A stretch of 64,000 nucleotides of DNA from Anaspis maculata (Eukaryota > Arthropoda > Insecta > Coleoptera > Scraptiidae): positions 58,089,306 to 58,153,305 of the forward strand of contig OX421963.1 of NCBI GenBank assembly GCA_949128115.1, in the 5' to 3' direction. The notes beneath the pieces are model-generated. The model saw only the letters and a program-made list of their open reading frames with translations, searched no databases and was not told where the DNA came from. This document shows, piece after piece, positions 34,431 to 45,099 of this stretch. The translations under genes and the position numbers were made by a program. Every line of letters starts with the position of its first letter. Within the stretch, counting starts at the first letter, position 1.

Positions 34431-34781
34431 AGCTTGTGGTGTGGTTAGTTAGCGCGTTCGACTGCCACTCCAGAGGTCGCGGGTTCGATCTCCGCCGGGG
34501 ACGGATTTTCGGCCTCGAAAACAAGCTCCTTGGTTTAGTTGGAATGCTTGCTAAATGCAAGACGCGCCGTGTGTCGCATAGCACGTAAAATACGAACGAT
34601 GGTGCCGACCCCATGCGATGTTGGTGGTCGTTAAAAATCCCTACCCTGTGTTGGAACACACAGGGGTTCGGCAAAATTTCCGGTATAGTGGAGGAAAGCA
34701 TTCACCGGCGTCGGTGTTAGGCCTCGTTGCGGAAATAGGCCGACGTTAAATAAACGAATAAAAAAAAAAAAAAAAAAAAAA
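34431..34781 (+). mobile_element. tRNA-derived SINE with poly-A tail and target duplication
   Basis: The head resembles a tRNA gene promoter: A-box-like tggttagttagcgcg and B box gggttcgatctcc. A unique body follows, with accctgtgttggaacacaca, then a run of about 28 A. Direct repeats aaaaaacagaatcgagg (34414-34430) and aaaaaacagaatcgaagg (34782-34799) flank it as a target-site duplication. It would be transcribed by RNA polymerase III and mobilised by a LINE. One inserted base separates the two flanks, so the insertion is fairly young. Confidence 0.85.
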
Positions 34782-35191
34782 AAAAAACAGAATCGAAGGA
34801 GTTATAGCCACAGAAGAAAAACTATACACTAAAACTATATTGTTCCCGACCCATGATCTGTTAAACATAGTAAAACATCAAAATATTGTTTTTGTTACAC
34901 CCAATCGATTCCACGTTCACGTAAAGTCAATGGGTATTATGTAATTTTTCCTTATACATATAATGAGGGAAATATCTCAATGAGCACTCAAGATAATTAT
35001 TCAAATTATGTCAACTACTTATGTCAAGATACAGTTTTTGCCCAGAAGTTTGGCAAAGTGAAAAGCTGCGAAGTAGGTATTTCTATGAAAGGCTCCTGGA
35101 AACAAATTTAATCTTTACCTACTATAGGTACCACTTTCAAAAAGTTCCTACTTTATGAGTTTGAAACTTTCAAAGGTGGCTACCGCCAAGC

Positions 35192-35234
35192 ACTAGCTCA
35201 AGTCAGGCCGCTTCGCGGCCTGACTTGAGCTAGT
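35192..35234. repeat. Perfect 20-bp stem hairpin
   Basis: A 20-base arm (actagctcaagtcaggccgc), a 3-base loop (ttc) and the exact reverse complement. It is not part of any element seen. It looks like a rho-independent terminator stem, but the context is eukaryotic and no gene ends beside it. Confidence 0.85.
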
Positions 35235-35378
35235 TTTATAGAATAGAATAAAATAGAAAGTTTACTTCTTATGCCTTGAGGCGTTGAAACGTACAAGCCG
35301 GTAAGCATTATCTATACGTTGTTTCAGAAATATTGCTATCCTAGTAGGTCATAAGAATCTAAATGCAGCTTGAGATTT

Positions 35379-36415
35379 ATGGCGTTTTCGACTGGGACTG
35401 ATCTGGAACCGTTCCAGTTCCGAACTTGCTCCATACCGAGCTGCTCTTGAACCGAATTGCATTCGTTCCATTCTGTCCTCCTCGGCTCGGCTCCATCACA
35501 GACGGCTCCATTCCGTTTCTTTTCTCTCTCCCTCTCATTAATTTCAAAGCATTCATACCTTCATCACTGCTTGATTCGAATAGGAATTCATGAGAAAATT
35601 GTGAAAAGGAATGCACCGCCACAAATTCATCCCTTTTGGTATTACCACGACTCATCTTCAGCACCAAAATCGACACTGATGGCGTTTTCGACTGGCTAGA
35701 ACCGAGCCAGTTCCATTCCAACTGAGCATGCGCAGTTCATCAGAGCAACTTTTCGGCGTGTTCGACTGGAAGTGGCATTGCTCCCGTGCTACTTTTGCTG
35801 TGTTCGACTGGGAATATGCCTACGTCATTTGCACGGAACCAGCTCCGAATTTTAGAACTGTCTTGGTAGTCAGTTCTACTGTCAACTTGATGTATCAGTG
35901 TCGATTTTGGTGCTAAATATGAGTCGTAGTAATACCAAAAGGGATGAATTTGTGGCGGGGCATTCCTGTTTACAATTTTCTCATGAATTCCTATTCGAAT
36001 CAAGCAGTGATGGAAGGTATGAATGCTTTGAAATTAATGAGAGGGAGAGGGAAAAGAAACGGAATGGAGCCGTCTGTGATGGAGCCGAGCCGACGGGAAC
36101 AGAATGGAACGAGTGCAATTCGGTTCAAGAGCAGCTCGGTATCAAGCAAGTTTGGAATTGGAACAGTTCCAGAGCAGTCCCAGTCGAAAACGCCATGATA
36201 CATCAAATTGACAGTAGAACTGACTATCGAGACAGTTCTAAAATTCGGAGCTGGTTCCGTGCAAATGACGTAGGAATATTCCCAGTCGAACACAGCAAAA
36301 GTAGCACGGGAGCAATGCTACTTCCAGCCGAACACGCCGAAAAGTTGCTCTGATGAGCTGCGCATGCTCAGTCGAAATGGAACCGGCTCGGTTCTAGCCA
36401 GTCGAAAACGCCATT
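35379..36415. mobile_element. Compound element with A-B-A'-B' arrangement and TGGCGTTTTCGACTGG ends
   Basis: Segment A (35380-35679) and segment B (35680-35897) each begin tggcgttttcgactgg. A' (35895-36196) is the inverse of A and B' (36196-36415) is the inverse of B, each ending ccagtcgaaaacgcca. A simple fold-back would read A-B-B'-A', so two related elements overlap or one has inverted within the other. The core motif ttcgactgg also recurs inside B (35755, 35805). No transposase frame. Confidence 0.75.
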
Positions 36416-37397
36416 AGTTACAAAAAACGTCAAATCAAAAGTGTAAATCTCATGGGAACTTCATTATTTATTTTCGGGTTATAAGTCAGATCTTTCACTC
36501 CTTTCAGTCAGAAAGTATTTCTTCAGTTTTTTATCGAGTATCACGTGCGGCACCCCATTCAAGGTGCACTTGAAGAAAGATATATGCAGTTTTGATGTCG
36601 AACCGTCCCTGTTTCCGATCTCCGGACCAAAAAAAAATAGGCACCTGGGGAGTCAGCAGATTTCGTTCTTGCCAGTCTCAATCAACATTGTGCACATATC
36701 ACACAGGTAGATAGTAAAGCAGTTAAGCAAACTCCATGGCCTTGAGAGGGATCAGATATCAAGGAAGATCTGCTTCTAAAGCCGAGTTACGCTGTTCTAT
36801 TTCAACTGAGCCTTTTAGTGAAGGCAGAAGCACGAAATCTGGTAGGATATGGCACAACAGACTGTACTGTACCTACTCTTTTGATTGAGAACGGGCGCCT
36901 GGCTGATTTTCTTCTCGACTGGGCTCAGGGATCCACGGCCACTTTTTGGTTGTAAGTAGTGACAAACCTTAAGACGCCAGTAAGTATGCGTTTGACCGTG
37001 CAGTACGTTACTAAATATCAAAGCAACGCGCTGAATGCTAGCAGCTGCATTGTTGGAATCTCTGAAGAATTCTTCGTAACAGCGTCAAAGTATTTCACGT
37101 TCTATCGCAGATAAACGAACTGGATCCCCACACATGATGGCGTGAAAATTATCAGGTAAACCAATGAAGGAACAACACAACAGTAACAGTAGGTATAAAC
37201 GTAACAGGAACAACAGTAACTGTATTGTATAAGTAACACGTACAGATTCTTGAAACTTGCGTCGATAGCTGCTTATTACGATTTTCTTTCCAAAAGCTAT
37301 CTAGGTAAACAGAAACATGACAGTTTGGACGACAGTAAAAAACTTCGCGGTTGATTTTGATTGACATGTCACACTGACTTGGAACTGAAACAATAGA
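36416..37397. other. No recognisable gene (36.4-37.4 kb)
   Basis: Short frames on both strands. A 68-codon minus-strand frame (37021 to 36815) has some coding-like composition but no domain. Nothing is called. Confidence 0.35.
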
Positions 37398-38130
37398 TTT
37401 GTTCGCGTCGCATGAACCTTCTGCACTTTACTGCCCTAAGTGCACTTTACCGTTCGCGTCGCAGAAAAAGTACAGTTCGGTGGTGTTCGCGTCGCCGAAA
37501 AAGTTCTCAGTGCCAGAAAAAAATGCTGCACCTTCTACACCCAGTCGGAGGGTGGTGCCAAAAGTCCAGAACCAAGAAAGTTTGCCATTTATGACATTTG
37601 GATGATTTAGCGCCTGATTTGACGTTTAGCTTCTGTCTGTACGATGGACTTGTGGAAAGTTGCTGAAGAAGGAGACTTCGTATATTTTGGCGATCAAAGA
37701 AGAAAGATCCACCAAGAAGTGGAGAGACTTGTTCTACATAATTTTTACTTGCCTTCTTCATGGTGTTGAAATATAACATTGAAAATGTCCGTTTCTCTGT
37801 CATCGTCCTCGTCGGAAGAAGCTATGTTGTGTGTAATCAGTCCAAACATCATCATAAGAGCGTTTCGGTTCTGCTTGGCGATTGCTTCGCTCTTGGCACA
37901 GCTCTTGGCTTTGCTCGACATTTTACAAATGAATTCTGAAGCTATCACTCAGAATTCGGAAAGTATCAACACTGTCAACTATCAACTATCAAATCTGGTG
38001 CTAGAAGATTTATTGCATTAAACCGTTCGCGTCGATTTGGTGTTTTAATCTGCACCAACTACACCTCGTACATGTACTTCAAGGTTCATATGAACTTTTG
38101 GGTGCCAAAGGTTCATGCGACGCGAACAAA
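37398..38130. mobile_element. Element with TTTGTTCGCGTCGCATGAACC inverted ends
   Basis: The inverted ends of about 22 bp enclose 730 bp. The motif gttcgcgtcg recurs at 37449, 37482 and 38025 besides the two tips, as if it were a repeated binding site. Minus-strand frames inside (37948 to 37507) include an acidic SSDEDDD stretch but no recognisable domain. Confidence 0.65.
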
Positions 38131-38304
38131 CCTAATAATGCCCGGTTGCACGAACGTGGTATCTAATTTTACGACGTTGCAAATTGAATCGGGTTGCAGG
38201 AACAGGGTATCAAACGAGGTAGCAAACAGGCTGTGGCTAAGGTTATCACGCATTTGAACTACTTGCATCTTTTTATGCGTATGCACGTACCTAAAAGCGC
38301 TAAA

Positions 38305-38430
38305 AGGTCTGATTCGACACTTTATTTTGAATTTTCCAACGTCTCCGATTTTTATTCTTCTGAAGAAGAACAAGAAGTAGAAGATGCAGTTCGTTGTGTC
38401 ATTGCCGATCAAAAAAAAACCGTCTCGTAG
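38305..38430 (+). pseudogene. Harbinger transposase N-terminus, copy 1 (start codon lost)
   Basis: It reads SDSTLYFEFSNVSDFYSSEE and is clearly the paralogue of the frame at 42434. The initiating ATG there is AGG here (38305-38307), and the frame stops after about 40 codons. It is too short to function. Confidence 0.55.
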
Positions 38431-39862
38431 ATAAGATGTATAGACAATACAAATAGAGAAGACCATATGTTATCACCACCGTCGTCACGGATATTGGGGC
38501 ATCAAAAATCAGCCAACCTTTTTTTGAATGATGGACTCGCCTGGTTCCTACGCAACCGTAAAAATCCGTGACAACATGTGGTCTTTTCTATATGTATATG
38601 CCGATCACGTTTTAAATTCAGCAGAATTAAAAACGCGGTTGGCCATGTTGCCTAGAGTGTAACGGACGCTCATAGACCAAATTGCGCGAAAACGGGCTGA
38701 GATCAAAGAGGTTAGAAAATTTTGACAAGACATGCCAGATCTGGCGTCTCCTTTCATCATATCCGCTGCCCTGTTGCCTTGGCCGTTGTTTGTCATGATG
38801 TCAGGTGAGTGTCATAGTTGTTTACATTCCTGGGAAAATTTCATTCAAGTGTTCTGCCCCCGGTTCTGCCATTGCTATATTCATGGTTCTGCCTGTACAT
38901 TTATGAGGTAAGTACGAGTAGCACTCTTGTCTCAGTACTTAGGTGCATGTAATTTTTTTCTTTCATTCAAAGTTGACTTCAGATGCAAATGACCAAGGGG
39001 TGAATCCTCGGGTGAATTACTGGGACATCAGAACGTTCAACGGATTGTGATGGATTGCCACGGGATTCTCACCGGATACGATTTCTTCAAATTAAATGGA
39101 TAGCCACGGGATTCCAGTGAATTTCCACAAATTACCATCAGTTTGGGGCCACGCCTGAATCACCACCAGAGAAAGGCGCTCTTGCTTTGCGGTGCTTATC
39201 ATCACCTGAGGTCTCCACGCTATAAGGTTATTTATTAACGTTACATAGACCAATGGCAGATAGAGGACTTCAATTTTGTTTAGATTTACCAGCAATATTC
39301 CTCTGTTAAAACTTGTCAAGAATTACTGGGTTAATCAAAGCCCAGGGCCGCAGATTCGGAAAAATGTATCCCTGTGTTATTTGGTCAAATTTACATTTTT
39401 GGGAATACTGTTATCGGGTTCGAGCCATATTGAGGCAAATTTAATGGTTGACCCGCAATGTGGCTCGATTCTTTCTTGAAAAAAGTTGGCTTCTGTAATT
39501 TTAGCTTTTTAGGCCAGCCCTTCTGTCAACAGAGACAAGCCATGAAATGAATTTGAACCAATTCAGTCGAACAGTGAGTAGATTATGACCAGCCAAAAAT
39601 GAAAACTTGATCCAAAGTTTTACCTTGTATTTTTTTGTCAAAACTGAAAACGAACTTTTTGGACAAATAACACAGATGTGCAAAATAAAAACCCGCCAAT
39701 TCTGTGATTTTTCACTATGATATTTCTGCACAAAATAAATATGTATTACGATTTTCCAACAGAATTTTGTCATCTTTCAGAAATGAGGATTGAATCCGAA
39801 CTCTCGGGAGATAGAGACTAGAACCATTCACCTGAACAACAGAGGAGCAGATCGTCACCTCA

Positions 39863-40400
39863 ATGTCAGCTTTGATGGCTGGACTTCATCTGCAGCACAA
39901 TCCCACTCCCAAGTACCTCGGTGTGACCTTCGACCAAACATTGTCCTTCAAGCTCAACTTGGAGAAACTCAGTGCCAAGACGAAGACACGAATGAACCTG
40001 GTTCAGAGACTTGCGAGAACTACATGGAGTGTCGACGCCACTATTCGGATATCCACCTTTGTCTTGGTCTAGTCGACAGCGGAATACTGCGCTCCTGTTT
40101 GGATGAATAGCACACACACACAACATCATTGACGTCATTCTTAACCAAGCATTGAGAATCATTGCTGGAGTTGTCAAATCTACCCAGACTTTCTGGCTGC
40201 CAATTTTGAACATCGCAGCCATGTGGAACTGAGAACCAGACCATGAACCACATCGTCGCGGAGTAGGTGTCCGCGGACAATGGCTATCAAAAACTGCATC
40301 TGAGCTAGACCTGTAGTTCCTCAACATCTCCATCGGCAACTTCGCACTCGCCCACTTGCTGCATCTACTCTACCCTCTGTTTCCTAAGATGGCCACTGAT
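39863..40400 (+). pseudogene. Non-LTR retrotransposon reverse transcriptase C-terminus relic (jockey-like)
   Basis: The frame contains PTPKYLGVTFDQTLSFKLNL and then KTRMNLVQRLA, the segment that follows the palm in jockey/CR1-type reverse transcriptases. After a stop at 40072 the same reading continues (YCAPVWMNS), then with shifts ALRIIAGV-type text and a tail region. All catalytic motifs upstream are missing. It is a 5'-truncated, decayed LINE. Confidence 0.7.
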
Positions 40401-41267
40401 ATCAGCCTCGCTGACATCTTTTCCTTTTTTTTTTGCATTAAAGCTACGTCGAACAGTTTCTCTGTGCTTTGCCTATAGATCTTCAAGCGAATGCTGTAGC
40501 TGAAGTTAATTCATCTCACAGGTTTTCAAGAATTGTTGTATATACATATGTGTTTAGTTATAGTATCAATGTATCTCAAGTACCTACATATAGTGATACT
40601 AGGTACTATTGCACTATATAAGTTGATTTACGTTGTCACTAAAATTAGATCCTTAGTACAGACATAGCAATAATTTCAGAAAAATTGTGAAATTTTCGAT
40701 TATTACCTTCGAGAGCTTGTAAAATCTATCAACTAGTGTTAAATTTGAAGGGCACAGATTAATTTCAGATATCAGCTAGTGACCTTTATTTTTGACCAAA
40801 AATTAGAAGTTTCCTCAACGTGATTTATTATTTTATTTGAAAAAACATTCCACCACCAGTCGCCCATTTAAACTGGCGAAAATCTACCAAAATCAAGACG
40901 CCTTGAACGTTCGTACAATCTTGCAACAGCGCTGTACTTGATTGACAATACAAATTCAAGGTCATCTAGGGAAAAACTGATCCAACATTACAAATTTGAG
41001 CATCCCCAATTATCGCAGAATTGCCAACTTGGCGTAAGAAAATTACCGTTCTAGTGCTGAATTTAAAAGCTGATCGGCATATATTGTCTATACCTACCTC
41101 GCGTCGCGAGCTGTCAAAGTCAAAGAAGCGTCAGGAATTTCAGAGGTTAACAGCATTATTTATTTCTTCGAGTTTTGAAGAATAATATGCAAATCATTGC
41201 GCCGAATTAAGGCATAAATCCATGCACAGGCTGTCGATCAGGTGAATATGACAAACTGCCTCCGTAA
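40401..41267. other. No recognisable gene (40.4-41.3 kb)
   Basis: AT-rich sequence without domains, splice pairs or repeats that can be matched within the window. Confidence 0.4.
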
Positions 41268-41567
41268 ATGCTATTATGTCGATCAACAATTCCAGGTTCA
41301 GGCGATGGGAGTTACCGACTGAAATTGCGAACACTTGCTGGGTGCCTCCACGAGCCCTGTACCTGTACGGCGGGAACAAAGCTGTTGTTTACACCAAGAA
41401 CGCGGAGCTCTTTATTGCAAAGTATTGCTCAGTCAAAGTATGAGTGCTTCGGTGACAACGATGAGTTACAGGAGTACTGGGACTGTGATCCCGTGACGAA
41501 ACTTGAACAATTTTGGGCCGCTAGTGACACTGTATCAAGCATGTGTCAAGGTGATATCCAGTGCTGA
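41268..41567 (+). CDS. Unrecognised cysteine-containing ORF, possible last exon
   Basis: It is a 99-codon frame with balanced base composition and eight cysteines, including CLHEPCTC, YECFGDND and YWDCDP. An acceptor-like caacaattccag lies inside the frame at 41283-41294, so it may be a terminal exon beginning near GSGDGSYRL and not a free-standing gene. There is no signal peptide at the ATG and no upstream partner exon is visible. I do not recognise the family. It lies among transposon debris and could itself derive from one. Confidence 0.35.
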   Translation: MLLCRSTIPGSGDGSYRLKLRTLAGCLHEPCTCTAGTKLLFTPRTRSSLLQSIAQSKYECFGDNDELQEYWDCDPVTKLEQFWAASDTVSSMCQGDIQC

Positions 41568-41765
41568 TTCAGTAGCTCCAGAACAGCTTTTGACGACAGG
41601 AAATACTGCAGGAGTCGTTGGCATGAGCAACAGCAAAGAAATTGAGAGAAAGGAATGAAACTGAATTCTGGATTTGTCAAGTTTTTCTTTGGTACAAAAA
41701 TAGACCTCACACACTGAAAATGGCTGCCTCTTCTCTCTTGTCTTATTGTCTCTTGCCCTAACCCA

Positions 41766-42274
41766 TAAGTGGCCCATACACTACGCATGCAAGCACGCGA
41801 GCAAGCACGTTCAGGTAAGTCCGCGCGCAGGTTCGAAACGTGTTTTTCACCACACACTATTCAGGCCGAGATTCAGGCAAGTACGTCAAGATTTGTCAGT
41901 TCAGTCAAAAACGAGGTTAAAAAGCTGTCAAAATGAACGAAAAATAATTTTATTTACATAATTCAATCAACTCCCTCAGGACGGCTTCTTGCTTCCTGGA
42001 CCATCTTGCCATTTTTGGGGATCCTGCCGCTGAGTGAAACGAAAATATGTAGAATATGTCCAGCTGGGCTTGGCGCGAAGGGTAATCTGAACATACACAC
42101 ACACATTCACCTTCGCACTTGCTCTAAAAATCAGTCGTTGACAGATTCGCTTCGAGCCGTGCCTAGAACTGAACGCGCCGTCAGTTTTGACACATACACA
42201 CTGATACTTGCATGCGAGCCTAGACCTGTGCAGGTAAGTCTTAGCACTTGCATGCGTGTGTATGGGCCACTTTA
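41766..42274. mobile_element. Fold-back element with TAAGTGGCCCATACAC ends
   Basis: The ends are taagtggcccataca and gtgtatgggccacttta. The arms share acgcatgcaagc and ttacctgcac-type blocks around an asymmetric centre. No coding content beyond shadow frames. Confidence 0.65.
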
Positions 42275-42433
42275 GATGTGCACATTAGGTAGTTTAGGTC
42301 CCTTGCCCATCAGGTCCCAACACGACCCACGACTTGGCAACTGCAATAAAGAGTTAACCGGATCGAAACGTGTGGTGGACGGTTTGTTGTTGACCGGGCC
42401 GTCACAATATGTCACGCTGTATGCGTATCTAAA

Positions 42434-42718
42434 ATGTCTGACTCGGCGCTTTCAGAATTTTTGGAAGTCTCCGAATTTTCCTCTTCTGAAGAAGAGCAAG
42501 ACGTTGCAGGTGCAGTTCGTCGTGTAAATGCTGAGCGGAAAAACCTCTTCGAGTTTTACAACGACAAGGAATTTAAGGAGAGATATAGCTTCACGAAGGA
42601 CAATGTGTTGCGGATCGTGGATCTCATCGGAGTTGAAGACCTAGAGCTATCTTCTTCGGTGTATTTCTTTCCGCGCACCATTTCCACTCTTCAAATTTGC
42701 TTGACTCTTGACAGCTAG
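42434..42718 (+). pseudogene. Harbinger (HARBI1-like) transposase N-terminus, copy 2
   Basis: The 94-residue frame starts MSDSALSEFLEVSEF, has an acidic SSSEEEQD stretch, then FYNDKEFKERYSFTKDNVLR and a segment ending LQICLTLDS. The F-x-x-R-Y/F-x-x-x-K-x-x-V-x-x-I/L pattern and the closing L-Q-I-x-L-x-x-L resemble the start of HARBI1-type transposases. The DDE nuclease part is missing. Copy 1 at 38305 is its paralogue. Confidence 0.6.
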
Positions 42719-43212
42719 ACTTCAACTGTTTCAAATGTCCTCATACAAACAAACCTGTATAACTGATTGCCTGCACCCATCAGCCAAAATTCTCCATTTA
42801 TGAGCACAAAATGTAAACCCAAACGTAAACTCGGTTTGAATTAGGCACACCAGTGCTTTTCTCACTCACAATATCAGCTCAGCTTTCCATTCCCATATTT
42901 TATTCAATTTTTTGTTTGACATATTATGTCAGTCGTCACCCTAGATACTCCTTTTTTACGCCTACAAATAGCCTACCATTTGATACCGAGTTTGGTACCG
43001 AAGCTAATTTGCGACGGAGCAAATTTTAGTTTCTTGCAACCGGGGGTAAACGTTTTAGAACTAGACAAAGCTAAAGCGACTTTTACCATATACTTCCAGT
43101 GCCCACTGAGATAGCAATCAATCTGAAACAACGTATATATAAATACGTCAGGGATCTACGTTAAATACGCCCCTCCCTGCCACAAAGTGTTGCCAGAGGG
43201 TTGCCATGTCAA

Positions 43213-43643
43213 ACTTTGTTTATGTCATGTGGTTAGGTTTACATGACGTCTCCGCCAGATTCTATGTGTGATCCTCTATTTTCCCCGGTTTTCATGTGAA
43301 AGTGTCGTACAAGTGGTGTATTTTCAAGGGCTGTCTCATCTCTATTCCTATTTCACCAAAAAGTAACGGCGTCTTCCCAAATGGTAACGGCGAAGAAATT
43401 AGGTGCTCGGTCAGGTTTATGGTCAGAAGCTACGAGACAAACTTTGTTGACAAAATTTCTCAAAAGTACCATTCGGGAAGAGGCAGTTTTTTTTTTGGCG
43501 AAATAGGAATATAGATAAGGCAGCCCTTGAAAATACACCACTTGTACGACACTTTCACATTAAAACCGGGGAAAATAGGATATGACACGGAGTCTGGCGG
43601 AGACGTCATGTAAACATAATCATACGACATACAAAAACAAAAG
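43213..43643. mobile_element. Palindromic MITE centred near 43430
   Basis: Arms of about 170-190 bp, containing gtttacatgacgtctccgcc and gtcgtacaagtggtgtattt, are inverted around an asymmetric centre of about 70 bp. No ORF of its own. Confidence 0.8.
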
Positions 43644-44581
43644 TAAAAAATCTCGAAAATGTAGTTGTAGAAATAAATTGAAAATGACGTCACAAAAAAT
43701 TATTTTTTTTTTGCCTCCCTTTCTAAAAACTTTTTAAATGCTTTTAGAACTCCACACACCAAATGTCACACTTTTGTCACAATTAGAGCTATTTTTACGT
43801 GTACCGCTAGGACTATTTAGGTAGTTATAGGTATCAAACATCAGAATATCGGACAGTTTGTGAGTAAGTATAAGTTCATCCTTAAGAGGGTGATCTCGTC
43901 AAGTGGGTCGAATGTCCAAATAACTAATCGCCAGAATCTAGAGATTAAGCAGCAGAAAAACAACACAAACAATCCATTATTGTCCGACCATCCTGATTAA
44001 ATAATGGGAAGCGTGTGCTCCTCATCAGAGATAGCTCGCAACTTCCTTATTCTCCACCGTTTTCTCTTCTTGTTCCTTTTTCACCGACCCGTTTCCGCGT
44101 AAATAATTCCCCGTGGTCCCCCCTTCTTCTTGCTTGCGCCTTTATTTTGTCAACTCCCCTAATAGATTGAAGATGATACTACACAGTTTGAACATTAGAA
44201 TAATAAAACAATATGTCACCGAACAACCACTGGCGGCGATTCATCACCGACGTGCACGTGGCATTAATGGCCATCAGCCATCAGCAGGAACAGAAAGGTA
44301 CAGGGTATAGATGGCCTGGCTTCCGCAACTTTTCCATTGTTGCGCCTTCCAGTAAGCAGTAATAACCTACCCTTGCAACAATAGAACAAAGTACAATCTC
44401 ACTCCAAGTGGTAATTTAATTCTGTACTGTGGGGCGTGGAGTTTTCTCGGAACGTCGAGCTATTTCCGTTTAGTAGGTGAATATGAAACTTACGAAAACC
44501 AAAGTGTTAAAATGTGAAAGGGCAGATGATGGAAGTCTGAGAGTGCAACAGGTATGTACATTACATTAGTAGTATAGGTAC
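43644..44581. other. No supported gene (43.6-44.6 kb)
   Basis: A frame starting at 44213 (MSPNNHWRRFITDVHVALM) is followed after 28 codons by gtacag, a weak donor. It could be a small exon, but nothing corroborates it. The rest is non-coding in appearance. Confidence 0.3.
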
Positions 44582-45099
44582 TACACACATCAAAAGAATC
44601 TAGGGGACAAGCAAATTCAGATGATTTCTAAAATCATCATAACTTTTGATTTCCGTCAGCGATTTTATATCGGTTTTCAGTGTTCGATAGCCCAATCTTT
44701 CGTTCCCATGTCTTGATCACGTCAAATCCGGACAATGTTTTATAAGGTTGCTACAGGGTGACCAATGGAACAGTGTAAAATTGCCGGAAGTTCAGTACGA
44801 GCGCGATTTAAAAAATCTGTTGTGGGGCGACACAAAACTTTCCCGGCGGTATCCAGGGACGTCAGTAATGATTTTGATCGAAATGTCCCTTCGGGAAGGT
44901 GGGACTTAATTCGGAAATTGATGAAAACATTTTACTCAGTTGTGCGTTACGCGATCATTCTGCATCCATTGTTGGGCCTACAGAACAAGTGACAGGTTCT
45001 TATGTTTCCATGGTGATGGAATATTTCGAAAGGTAGAACTAGAAAGAAGACAATTGTTGCGAAATTTGAAGAATGCAATGCTATATCCAGACAAGCCCA

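Larger units (their letters stand above)
38139..43046 (+). mobile_element. Harbinger-type inverted ends enclosing 4.9 kb
   Basis: The left end is TGCCCGGTTGCA at 38139 and the right end TGCAACCGGGGG at 43046, both flanked by TAA, the TWA target typical of PIF/Harbinger. Two related transposase N-terminal fragments lie inside in the same orientation, 4.1 kb apart, with LINE and fold-back debris between. It may be one element full of insertions or the outer halves of two copies. The two terminal bases differ between the ends. Confidence 0.45.

Noticed and set aside
34267..34701. 144-codon minus-strand frame
   Set aside because: It runs antisense through a SINE with poly-A tail and target duplication; no protein family fits.
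44213..44310. Short frame MSPNNHWRR... followed by gtacag
   Set aside because: Only one weak splice signal supports it and no neighbour exon or homology can be seen.
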